A stretch of 64,000 nt of DNA from Comamonas piscis (lineage in GTDB: Bacteria; Pseudomonadota; Gammaproteobacteria; Burkholderiales; Burkholderiaceae_C): assembly GCF_014109725.1 (NCBI RefSeq), contig NZ_CP058554.1:4340001-4404000 (forward strand), given 5' to 3'. Below, piece after piece: positions 9,147-16,245 of the stretch (positions within the stretch are counted from its first letter, which is position 1; each line of letters opens with the position of its first letter). Below the pieces are notes generated by a model. The model did not search any database and was not told where the DNA came from. It saw nothing but the letters and a program-made list of their open reading frames with translations. The position numbers and the translations under genes were made by a program.

Positions 9147-9229
9147 TATGCGCAAACCAAGGAAGCAAGCGGCTGCCGAGCCTGCTGCCGCATAGAGGGT
9201 TTGCGCATAAGCACATGCGCGGCAGCCGC
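9147..9229. promoter_or_regulatory. inverted-repeat-rich divergent control region
   Basis: The gap of about 360 bp between the ABC operon (leftward) and the OsmC gene (rightward) contains two interleaved perfect inverted repeats. TATGCGCAAACC at 9147-9158 pairs with GGTTTGCGCATA at 9198-9209. GCGGCTGCCG at about 9170-9179 pairs with CGGCAGCCGC about 50 bp further on. Several extra CATATGC/CACATGCG words surround them. This is what a divergent promoter with multiple operator half-sites can look like. No dedicated regulator gene is adjacent, so the binding protein is unknown. Confidence 0.45.
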
Positions 9230-9353
9230 ATATGCACATGCGAACTGCGCAGTTCACGGATGGGCATGCCGCACCAACAATGGGCTGAGAACGTGTTGAC
9301 GTTCGTAGGCACGCATCACCTCCCGCCGATGCAGCACATTTCCAAGAGACTCC

Positions 9354-9908
9354 ATGAGTGCAAGCCCTGCTACCTTGAATGACTACCTGGCTGAAAAGCG
9401 CGGCGCCGTGTTGGCCCGCGATGCCCACATCGATGCCGGCACGGCCCAGGCCACGGACCTGCGCGCCAGCGTGAGCGCCGAAGGGCGCAGCGGCGTGCGC
9501 CGCATCCGCATCCGCGAGCACCAGGTCATCAGCGACAGCCCGCCCAGCTTTGCCGGCTACAACCTGGGCCCCAGCTCGCCCGAGCTGCAGCTGGGCGTGC
9601 TGGGCAGCTGCGTCACCCATATCTTTCTGATCCAGGCATCGGCGCAGCAAGTGCCATTGACCAGCCTGGAGGTGGAGGTGAGCGGCGTGATCGACCCACG
9701 CGCCGGCAAGCCCGGCCACGAGGCCACACCCATTTGGCCCCATGACATTGCCTACACCGTGCATATCGATTCGCCCGCGCCGCGCGCCGACATCGATGCG
9801 CTGTTTGCCGCTGTTGAGCGGACCTGCCCGATCCTGAACTTGCTGCGCCAGTCGCAGACCATCCGCGCAAGCGTTGAGCACCGCGATTCTTTGAAGCAAG
9901 CGGCCTGA
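9354..9908 (+). CDS. OsmC family protein
   Basis: A 184-residue OsmC/Ohr-fold protein. The two reactive cysteines of the family are present: Cys86 in LGVLGSCVTH and Cys158 in ERTCPILN. Such proteins reduce organic hydroperoxides using dihydrolipoamide or similar thiols in the cytoplasm. The gene is divergent from the ABC/monooxygenase operon and 44 bp upstream of a VOC-family gene, so all these genes may be coregulated. A peroxide-detoxifying role alongside flavin-dependent oxidation is inferred from context. Confidence 0.85.
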   Translation: MSASPATLNDYLAEKRGAVLARDAHIDAGTAQATDLRASVSAEGRSGVRRIRIREHQVISDSPPSFAGYNLGPSSPELQLGVLGSCVTHIFLIQASAQQVPLTSLEVEVSGVIDPRAGKPGHEATPIWPHDIAYTVHIDSPAPRADIDALFAAVERTCPILNLLRQSQTIRASVEHRDSLKQAA

Positions 9909-9952
9909 TTCGGCCCGCTCTGCTTTTTTTATCCATTGACAGGAAGACACCC

Positions 9953-10738
9953 ATGGCACTGACACTTGACCACATCGTGATCGCCGTCCACGACCTTGAC
10001 AAAACCATTGACGACTACGCCGCACTCGGCTTTACCGTTGTGCGCGGCGGTGAGCACCCCGGCCGCCCCACCCACAATGCGTTGGTGGTGTTTGAGGATG
10101 GCGCCTACTTTGAGTTGATCGCCTGGCGCAGCCCGGCACCGCAAGACCGCTGGTGGCAGCTGCTGGACCAGCATGGCGAGGGCATCATCGACTTTGCGCT
10201 GCTGCCGCCCAGCACCGCCGAGGTGATCGCTGCCGCCAAGTCGCGCGGCCTGGACCTGCAAGGCCCGCTCGATGGCGGCCGCCTGCGCCCCGACGGCGAG
10301 CAGCTGCAATGGCAAACCGGCCGCCCTACGACCTATGACCTGCCCTTCCTCTGCGGCGACATCACCCCCCGCAAGCTACGTGTCCCCGAGGGCGAAGTGC
10401 GCCAGCATGCCAACGGCGCCACTGGTGTGGCACGCCTGACGGTCGCCGTCAGCGACCTGCTGCAAAGCCTGGAGCGCTACCGCGCGCTGCTGGGCGACAA
10501 GGCCCATATCCACGCAGCCGATGGCGGCAACAGCGCCACGATTGCATTGGGCAACAGCGTGTTGGAGCTGACGCAAACGGCGCCGCAACTGCAGAGCAAG
10601 GGCGAAGGGCCTTTGGCGATTGTGCTCAAGGGTGCTGGCACCTGGGAGCAGGCCTCTGCCAACCTGACGCATGGTGCAGACATTGCGTTTGCGAAGGCGG
10701 AGCTGGAGAAGGCCGATAGCAGCCTGGCTACCGCCTAA
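9953..10738 (+). CDS. VOC family (glyoxalase-like domain) protein
   Basis: A 261-residue protein starting with the beta-alpha-beta-beta-beta module typical of vicinal oxygen chelate proteins (LTLDHIVIAVHDLDKTID; then HNALVVFEDGAYFELIAW) and a second weaker module after residue 140. This resembles the long single-chain glyoxalase-like family rather than glyoxalase I itself. Putative metal ligands would be His5 and Glu48-region residues. It follows the OsmC gene with a good AGGA ribosome binding site and ends 22 bp before the convergent flavoreductase gene. The reaction is unknown. Confidence 0.75.
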   Translation: MALTLDHIVIAVHDLDKTIDDYAALGFTVVRGGEHPGRPTHNALVVFEDGAYFELIAWRSPAPQDRWWQLLDQHGEGIIDFALLPPSTAEVIAAAKSRGLDLQGPLDGGRLRPDGEQLQWQTGRPTTYDLPFLCGDITPRKLRVPEGEVRQHANGATGVARLTVAVSDLLQSLERYRALLGDKAHIHAADGGNSATIALGNSVLELTQTAPQLQSKGEGPLAIVLKGAGTWEQASANLTHGADIAFAKAELEKADSSLATA

Positions 10739-10759
10739 GCTTTCTGGGCAGGCCGGGCC

Positions 10760-12145
10760 TTAATACACATCACGTCGGTAGCGCCCGGCCAGCGCCAACG
10801 CATCCACCTCGGCGGCCCCCAGCACCTGGCGCAGCACGGTATCCACGCCCTGCGCCATGCCCTGCTGGCTGCCGCAGACATAGATCGCAGCGCCGCGCGC
10901 GACCCAGTCGCGCAGCCGCTGCGATTGGCGCTCCAGCAACTGCTGCACATAGCAGGGGTCGGTGGCATCGCGGGACCAAGCGCGGTCCAGGCGCTCCAGC
11001 TGGCCAGCGGCCAGCCACTGCTGCAGTTGCGCGTCCAGCAGTGCATCCTCGTGGGGCTTACGCTCACCAAATACCAGCCACTGGTCAGAGCGCCCCCTCG
11101 TAATGCGTGCGCGGATATGGCTGCACAGGCCCGCCAAGCCGGTGCCATTGCCGATCAGCAGCAAGGGGCGCTCGGCGTTGTCTCCCAATCTAAAACCGCT
11201 GTGCGCACGCAGCCGCATCGGCAGCACATCGCCCACGGCCATGCCTTCGCACAGCCAGCCCGATGCCAGCCCCGGTGTGCCATCGGCGCGCGTGCTTTGG
11301 CGCACCAGCAGTTGCAGCTGGCCATCCTCAGGCACCGAGGCGATCGAATAATCTCGGCTGCGCAGCGGATCGGCCGGCACCGCCAGCGATACCAGGTCGC
11401 CGGATTCCCAGCGCGGCAAGGCGCCGGACTGCGGCTGCCAGTCGAGCAGGTACACCGGGCCGCCCTGGCTGCTGGGGTTGAGCAACTGGCGGCGGTGCAG
11501 CACCCAGGGCTGGGCGGCTTGCGGCTGGCGCCAGCCCTCGCCGGCCTGGCCGGTCAGCGTCTGCAGCAGCTCGGCCGTCTGGCCCTGCCAGGCGACCAGG
11601 CTGGCCTCATCGCCGTTGTCCATGCACAGCACATCGGCCTTGGCGCCCTGCTGCTGCAGCCACTGCTGCACGCGCAGGCCAAAGGCGCAGAAGGCCGCGT
11701 ATTCGCTGTCGCCCAGCGCCAGCACCTGGGCACTGTGCCCGGGCAGCAGTTGCGCCTGCTCCAGCACCTGGCGCACAAAAGGCAGGGCATCGTCGGGCGC
11801 ATCGCCCTCGCCGGTGGTGGACAGCAGCCAGAGGCTTTGCGGGCAGGCCTGCAAGTCGGCCAGGCGCAGCGCCTGCACCGGCCGCAGTTGGACCGCGCAG
11901 CCGCCGGCATGCAGCACACGCGCGGTCTCATGGGCCAGGGCCTCGGCCCGGCCGGTCTGGCTGGCATAGGCCACCAGCACCGGCGCGCCCTGCTGGCTGC
12001 CCGCTTGCAGCGCGAGCTGCTCCTGGCGCTCAGCCCGGCGCTGGCGCCACAGCCGCCCTGCAATGCCGGCACACAGCAGTGCATACCCGGCCACCAAGCC
12101 TGCTGCGCCTGCCAACCGCGCAGGGCTTGCTATCCAATCGATCAT
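10760..12145 (-). CDS. membrane-anchored flavodoxin/NADPH reductase (CysJ/CPR-like)
   Basis: A 461-residue diflavin reductase. An N-terminal membrane helix (residues about 10-32, LAGAAGLVAGYALLCAGIAG) precedes a flavodoxin domain (VLVAYASQTGRAEALAHE; LLSTTGEGDAPDD) and a FAD/NAD(P)H domain (SRDYSIASVPEDG; LLLIGNGTGLAGLCSHIRA; IYVCGSQQGMAQGVD). The ATG at 12145 overlaps the apbE stop by 4 bp. It is the last gene of the iron/redox locus and probably passes electrons from NADPH to the PepSY membrane protein or to flavinylated extracytosolic proteins, for ferric reduction. The electron acceptor is inferred from gene context. Confidence 0.85.
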   Translation of the reverse strand: MIDWIASPARLAGAAGLVAGYALLCAGIAGRLWRQRRAERQEQLALQAGSQQGAPVLVAYASQTGRAEALAHETARVLHAGGCAVQLRPVQALRLADLQACPQSLWLLSTTGEGDAPDDALPFVRQVLEQAQLLPGHSAQVLALGDSEYAAFCAFGLRVQQWLQQQGAKADVLCMDNGDEASLVAWQGQTAELLQTLTGQAGEGWRQPQAAQPWVLHRRQLLNPSSQGGPVYLLDWQPQSGALPRWESGDLVSLAVPADPLRSRDYSIASVPEDGQLQLLVRQSTRADGTPGLASGWLCEGMAVGDVLPMRLRAHSGFRLGDNAERPLLLIGNGTGLAGLCSHIRARITRGRSDQWLVFGERKPHEDALLDAQLQQWLAAGQLERLDRAWSRDATDPCYVQQLLERQSQRLRDWVARGAAIYVCGSQQGMAQGVDTVLRQVLGAAEVDALALAGRYRRDVY

Positions 12146-13260
12146 CGCTTCATGCTGCCTGCAAAACGCTGTTCCCAAGCCGGCGTCATACGGCGCTGGC
12201 CTTGCGGCTGCCCGGCATCGGGATGGGTGTGGAACACCGCCGCCAGCTGCTGATGCAGCGCAAACTGCCAGCCGTCCTCGGGCCCCAGCACCGTCAGCAC
12301 AGTGGCCAGCGCATCGGCATGCATGCAGTCGCGGTGGTAGACCGTGACGCTGGTCAGCGCATGGGCCACGGGCCGGCAAGTGCGCGGGTCCAGGCTGTGT
12401 GAAAAACGCTGGCCACCCTGCATGAACACATGCCAGTGGTCGCCCGAGCTGGCCAGCGCGCCATCGCCCAGCGGCACCACCAGCGGTTCAGCGCCGGCAA
12501 CGCCTGCCACGGCCACCCGCCAAGGCTGGCCACCGGGTTTCTGGCCCCAGGCCCGGATCTCTCCGCCAATTTCCAGCAGCGCATGCTGCCAGCCGGCCGC
12601 GCGCAAGCGCTCTGCGACCCAGTCCACCGCATAGCCCTTGGCGATGCCGCTCAGATCCAGCTGCAGGCCACCGGGTTGCAGCAGGCGCCGCTGCTGCGGC
12701 TGCCACTGCAGGCGCTGGTGGCCGCAGACCTGCGGCGCACGGTCGATATCGGCCTGCGCTGGTGCTTGACCACTGTGCGGCGCTTGCGGGTGCGCACGCG
12801 GTCCAAAGCCCCAGAGTGACACCAGCGCGCCCACCGTCGGGTCATAGGCGCCATCGCAGGCGCGGGCCCAGTGCAGGGCCGCATCCAGCACCTGCGCCAG
12901 CTCGGGTGGCAGCGTGTGCCAGCTATCCGCATCAGCGGCATTGAAGCGCGAGAGGCAGGAGTCTGCGTCCCAGTTGCTCATCTGCGCGATGACGGCATCG
13001 AGCGTTTGCTGCACCAGCGCCTGTACCGGCGCCAGCGGGGCGTAGTCGGGGTTGGCCAGGCGCAGCGACCAGGTGGTGCCCATCGTCGCGCCCTGCAGGC
13101 TGTGCAGGCTGCCATCTTGCGCATGCTGCATCGCAGGCGCGCTCCAGGCGGAGGATGCAAAGGAGCGACCGGCCAACGCAGGCAGGCCTTCTCCCCGGGC
13201 CTGGGCCTTAGGGATCTGCCAGATGCCGGCGCCATAGTGGATGCGCGGCGCCGTGCTCAC
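12142..13260 (-). CDS. apbE: FAD:protein FMN transferase
   Basis: A 372-residue ApbE-family enzyme, which covalently attaches FMN from FAD to Thr/Ser of extracytosolic proteins. Family blocks seen are GATMGTTWSLRL near residue 58, DLSGIAKGYAVDWVA, LLEIGGEIRAWG, HSLDPRTCRPV and the metal-site segment HADALATVL. The GTG at 13260 has GGAG 7 bases upstream, so the roughly 55 extra N-terminal residues may be translated; no clear lipobox is present in them. It overlaps the diflavin reductase gene by 4 bp. Its substrate is presumably a redox protein of the same operon. Confidence 0.92.
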   Translation of the reverse strand: MSTAPRIHYGAGIWQIPKAQARGEGLPALAGRSFASSAWSAPAMQHAQDGSLHSLQGATMGTTWSLRLANPDYAPLAPVQALVQQTLDAVIAQMSNWDADSCLSRFNAADADSWHTLPPELAQVLDAALHWARACDGAYDPTVGALVSLWGFGPRAHPQAPHSGQAPAQADIDRAPQVCGHQRLQWQPQQRRLLQPGGLQLDLSGIAKGYAVDWVAERLRAAGWQHALLEIGGEIRAWGQKPGGQPWRVAVAGVAGAEPLVVPLGDGALASSGDHWHVFMQGGQRFSHSLDPRTCRPVAHALTSVTVYHRDCMHADALATVLTVLGPEDGWQFALHQQLAAVFHTHPDAGQPQGQRRMTPAWEQRFAGSMKR

Positions 13261-13317
13261 AGCGGCTCCGCGATCAGGCCGGCGCTTGTCCGTTTGGCGG
13301 TCACAGCCAACGGTGCA

Positions 13318-14118
13318 TCAAGGCAGCACTTCCAGGGTGGCGACATAGGCCAGGCGGCGTTCCTTGGCGATGGGGTTCGAGGTCTTGTCGTCGTTCACGT
13401 CCGCATCCAGCCAGTACATGCCAGCGGTGGGGAACTTGACCTTGATGTGGCCCTGGGCATCGGTCTTGAGCTTGATCTCGTTGACGGCATCGCGGTAGCG
13501 CTTGCCATCGGGCACGAGCACCACTTCGACATCGGCGGCAGGCTTGCCATCGACATGGAAGGCGAAGGTGGCCTCTTCACCGACAACCAGGTCATTGGGG
13601 TGGGTAACAGGCACCAGCTCCAGGCCCTTGCCACTCAAACGCAGCGGGCTGGGCTTGCCCATGGTCACAAAGGTCTCGATACGGCTGATGCTTTCTGCCA
13701 CGCGCACGTCCTTGGCATCGGCGGGGATCTGCTTGGCGATCTCTTCGGCGCTGCCACGCAGGCGCTTCATCTGGCCGGCTGCATCCTTGTAGGAGCCCAT
13801 GACGCCGCTGTTGACGATGGCCAGCTGGTAGGTGCCGGCTTGCTCGGGCTTGAGGTCAAAGACGCTGCGCAGCTCACCCTTGTGGGCATTTTTGGGCTCC
13901 ACCGTGCTGCCATCGGGGGCGGTGATCACCAGCTTGTCCAGGCCCAGCGGGCGGTGGTTGAAGAAGAACATGTCATTGGACACGGCAGCATCGACCGTGA
14001 CCCAGTCCGCCTTGGACAGCACGGTGCTGGAGGGCTTCATCCAGACGCTATGGGCCTGGGCGCCAATGGCGGCACAGCTCAGCGCCAGTGCGGCGGCAAT
14101 ACGGGTGGCAGAAAACAT
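13318..14118 (-). CDS. DUF4198 domain periplasmic protein
   Basis: A 266-residue secreted protein with a cleavable signal peptide (RIAAALALSCAAIGAQAHS). The DUF4198 hallmark, a mature N-terminus beginning with His after AQA and followed by VWMKPSS, is present; the C-terminal half carries a Greek-key-like segment with GEEATFAFHVDGKPAAD and MYWLDADVND. The start ATG 14118 is supported by AGGAGC 7 bases upstream; the in-frame 14133 start lacks this. Related proteins are encoded with nickel/cobalt or iron uptake systems and with ApbE. A metal-binding or redox-accessory role is inferred. Confidence 0.85.
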   Translation of the reverse strand: MFSATRIAAALALSCAAIGAQAHSVWMKPSSTVLSKADWVTVDAAVSNDMFFFNHRPLGLDKLVITAPDGSTVEPKNAHKGELRSVFDLKPEQAGTYQLAIVNSGVMGSYKDAAGQMKRLRGSAEEIAKQIPADAKDVRVAESISRIETFVTMGKPSPLRLSGKGLELVPVTHPNDLVVGEEATFAFHVDGKPAADVEVVLVPDGKRYRDAVNEIKLKTDAQGHIKVKFPTAGMYWLDADVNDDKTSNPIAKERRLAYVATLEVLP

Positions 14119-14151
14119 GGGGACGCTCCTCAAAAATAGGGGTGGATTGGA

Positions 14152-14673
14152 TCAGGGCTTGAGTTCGAGCTTGATCTCGCCCAGCTCCGTCTTGCCTTGG
14201 GCAGTCAGGCTGGTGGCCTGCTTGGCGGGCCAGTCAAAAGGAATGCTCACCAGCTCGCGGCCACCGACTTCGCGTGCGGCCTCGATCTGCAGCTTGTACT
14301 GGCCGGGCTCCAGCTTGGGCAGCGGGTTGCTGCCTTCGGAGAAGGACAGCGCATGCTTGCCTGCCGGCTTGGTGGGCTGGGTCACGCCATCAATGGGCAC
14401 GCTCAACTCACGGCCGCTGCGGCGCCACCACTGGCGCATGTCCTTGAGCCATTTCGCGCCTTCGGCATCGCGCTTTTTCACCTCGTACCAAACCGACAGA
14501 TTGGCGGCCACGCTGCCGTCTGCGCGCTCCAGCCAGACGGCGACATAGGGACGGTGGTATTCGGCCACCTCCAGGCGTGGCAGCTCAACGCCGACATTCA
14601 GCCCACCGGCTACGGCCGGCAGACCAGCCACCGCCGTCAAGGCCACGGTGAAACGCGAAACAGTGCTTGTCAT
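14152..14673 (-). CDS. DUF2271 domain periplasmic protein
   Basis: A 173-residue protein with a short signal peptide and the DUF2271 domain (PYVAVWLERADG; WYEVKKRDAEGAKWLKDMRQWWRRSG; YKLQIEAAREVGGREL). DUF2271 proteins are found with PepSY-type membrane reductases, DUF4198 and ApbE. Its ribosome binding site (GAGGAG) is strong. It lies between the PepSY and DUF4198 genes with short gaps (37 and 33 bp), indicating one transcript. I saw no textbook DxxAT flavinylation motif in it, so whether it carries covalent FMN is unresolved. Confidence 0.85.
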   Translation of the reverse strand: MTSTVSRFTVALTAVAGLPAVAGGLNVGVELPRLEVAEYHRPYVAVWLERADGSVAANLSVWYEVKKRDAEGAKWLKDMRQWWRRSGRELSVPIDGVTQPTKPAGKHALSFSEGSNPLPKLEPGQYKLQIEAAREVGGRELVSIPFDWPAKQATSLTAQGKTELGEIKLELKP

Positions 14674-14710
14674 GTGCTCTCCTCGGAATAAAAAGATGGT
14701 GGCTGCGCGC

Positions 14711-15358
14711 TCAGTGCACCAGCAGCAGCGCGAGCAGCGCAGGGACCAGCAGGCCCAGGCCCACCATGGGCCAGGTCATCGGGCGGCGGCCGGCATGCAT
14801 CTGCAGAATGAACAAACCGGTGATGCAGAACACCAGGCAGGCGCCCGCAAAGATGTCGATGAACCAGGTCCAGGCCACCCCCGCATGGCGGCCCTTGTGC
14901 AAATCGTTGAAGTAGGAGATCCAGCCCCGGTCGGTGGATTCATGCTCGGCCTGCCCGTCGCTCAGCGCAACGCGCACCCAGGCATCGCCACCTGGCCGTG
15001 GCAGGGCCACATAGACCTCGTCGTCATTCCACTCCACCCCACGCTGGCGGGTGTCGGCACCCAGCTCTGTGCGCAGCCAGCCTTGCACATCGGCAGGCAG
15101 CGGCTGGGCCGTATCTGCGCCCTCTTTATGGCTTACGGCCGCCTTTTGCAGGCTCTGCAGCAGTGGCGTGGGCAAGGTCCCTTCGCGCAACACCACTGCC
15201 GGCTTGGCCTCTATCTGGCCGGCATGGTTGAGCGTGAAGCCCGTCACCGCAAACAGCAGCATGCCCACCAGGCAGATGGCGGAGCTGACCCAGTGCCATT
15301 CATGCAAGGTCTTGAGCCAGTAGGCCCGCTGCGAGGAGGAAGACGCGTTGGCTTTCAT
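14711..15358 (-). CDS. PepSY-associated TM helix protein (putative ferric-reductase membrane subunit)
   Basis: A 215-residue inner-membrane protein with three or four helices: residues about 25-45 (SAICLVGMLLFAVTGFTLNH), a periplasmic PepSY-like domain, a helix pair near 165-185 (WTWFIDIFAGACLVFCITG) and a C-terminal helix (VGLGLLVPALLALLLVH). His residues near the helix ends (LHEWHW, LNH, DLHKGRH) are possible haem ligands. Such proteins are linked to siderophore-iron reduction. It is the first gene of the reductase part of the locus and has a Fur-box-like site about 80 bp upstream. Confidence 0.85.
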   Translation of the reverse strand: MKANASSSSQRAYWLKTLHEWHWVSSAICLVGMLLFAVTGFTLNHAGQIEAKPAVVLREGTLPTPLLQSLQKAAVSHKEGADTAQPLPADVQGWLRTELGADTRQRGVEWNDDEVYVALPRPGGDAWVRVALSDGQAEHESTDRGWISYFNDLHKGRHAGVAWTWFIDIFAGACLVFCITGLFILQMHAGRRPMTWPMVGLGLLVPALLALLLVH

Positions 15359-15437
15359 GCGGAGAGAGGCAGGTTTCAGACTCTGGAACGGGGCAGAACC
15401 CCACAGGGCAAAAGCAGGGATTTTAAGGACATTAAAT

Positions 15438-15456
15438 GCTAATGAATCTCATTTTC
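15438..15456. promoter_or_regulatory. Fur-box-like operator
   Basis: The 19-mer GCTAATGAATCTCATTTTC matches the classical Fur consensus (GATAATGATAATCATTATC) at 14 of 19 positions by hand count. It lies between the PiuC gene and the PepSY gene, about 80 bp upstream of the PepSY start and in an AT-rich patch of otherwise GC-rich DNA. It implies iron-repressed transcription of the PepSY-DUF2271-DUF4198-apbE-reductase unit. Confidence 0.65.
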
Positions 15457-15503
15457 AAATAATTTACCCAGCGGAGACATGGGCAGGGCTTGGATCTCAG
15501 GCC

Positions 15504-16184
15504 TCAGGTCTCCGCCCACATGCGCAGCAGGTTGTGGTAGTGGCCCGTGAGGGCGACGGTGTCTTCCGTCTCGCCCAGCTGCGTGCGCAGCCGCTGGATG
15601 CTCTGGTCCAGCTCAAACAGCATCGCGCGACGGGCATCGTCTCGCACGAGGCTCTGGGTCCAGAAGAAAGAGCTGACCCGCTCGCCCCGGGTCACCGGCT
15701 CGACCCGGTGCAGGCTGGACGAGGGGTAGAGGATCAGGTCGCCCGCAGGCAGCTTCACCTCATGCATGCCATAGGTATCGACGACGACCAGCTCGCCGCC
15801 GTCATAGTCCTCGGGGTCGGACAGGAACAAGGTGGACGACACATCGGTTCGCAGCCACTGGGCCACGCCGGCCTCGCGCCGCGCAGCACCATCGACATGC
15901 AGGCCATAGGTTTCTGATTCGGCATAGCGGTTGAACAGCGGCGCCATCGTGCGGGCAGGCAGGGCCGCCTGAAAGAACAGCGTCTTGGCCGCCAGCGCGC
16001 GCTGGATGATGCGGCCCTGCTCCAGCGCCACGGGTGACGTCTCGGGCAGTTGCCGGTTGCGCTTGACCTGCGCGCCCTGGCTGCCGACCGTGGCACGGCC
16101 GTCTATCCAGTCGGCCGTGTCGATGGCCGCGCGCATGGCGGCCACCTCGTCGCGCGTCAGTACATTGGGAATGTGCAGCATCAT
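15504..16184 (-). CDS. piuC: Fe(II)/2-oxoglutarate-dependent PKHD-type hydroxylase (PiuC-like)
   Basis: A 226-residue non-haem iron dioxygenase. The facial-triad His-x-Asp (LHVDGAA) and distal His with the 2-oxoglutarate Arg (SSLHRVEPVTRGER) are visible. ATG 16184 is preceded by GGAGGAGA at a good distance; the longer opening to 16241 is not supported. The gene sits immediately downstream of a TonB-dependent siderophore receptor, the standard piuC context in Pseudomonas and Burkholderiales, and is probably cotranscribed with it under Fur control. The hydroxylation target is not established for the family. Confidence 0.9.
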   Translation of the reverse strand: MMLHIPNVLTRDEVAAMRAAIDTADWIDGRATVGSQGAQVKRNRQLPETSPVALEQGRIIQRALAAKTLFFQAALPARTMAPLFNRYAESETYGLHVDGAARREAGVAQWLRTDVSSTLFLSDPEDYDGGELVVVDTYGMHEVKLPAGDLILYPSSSLHRVEPVTRGERVSSFFWTQSLVRDDARRAMLFELDQSIQRLRTQLGETEDTVALTGHYHNLLRMWAET

Positions 16185-16245
16185 GGCTTGATCTCCTCCA
16201 TGAAAAAAAGCCCCGGCAGACGCGGGGCTGGCTTCAAACAAGTGA

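Noticed and set aside
7293..9299. 668-residue plus-strand frame over the binding-protein gene
   Set aside because: Shadow of a clear family-5 solute-binding lipoprotein; no start signal or known motif.
9102..10025. 307-residue minus-strand frame over OsmC
   Set aside because: Antisense to the OsmC gene and the operator gap; no domain.
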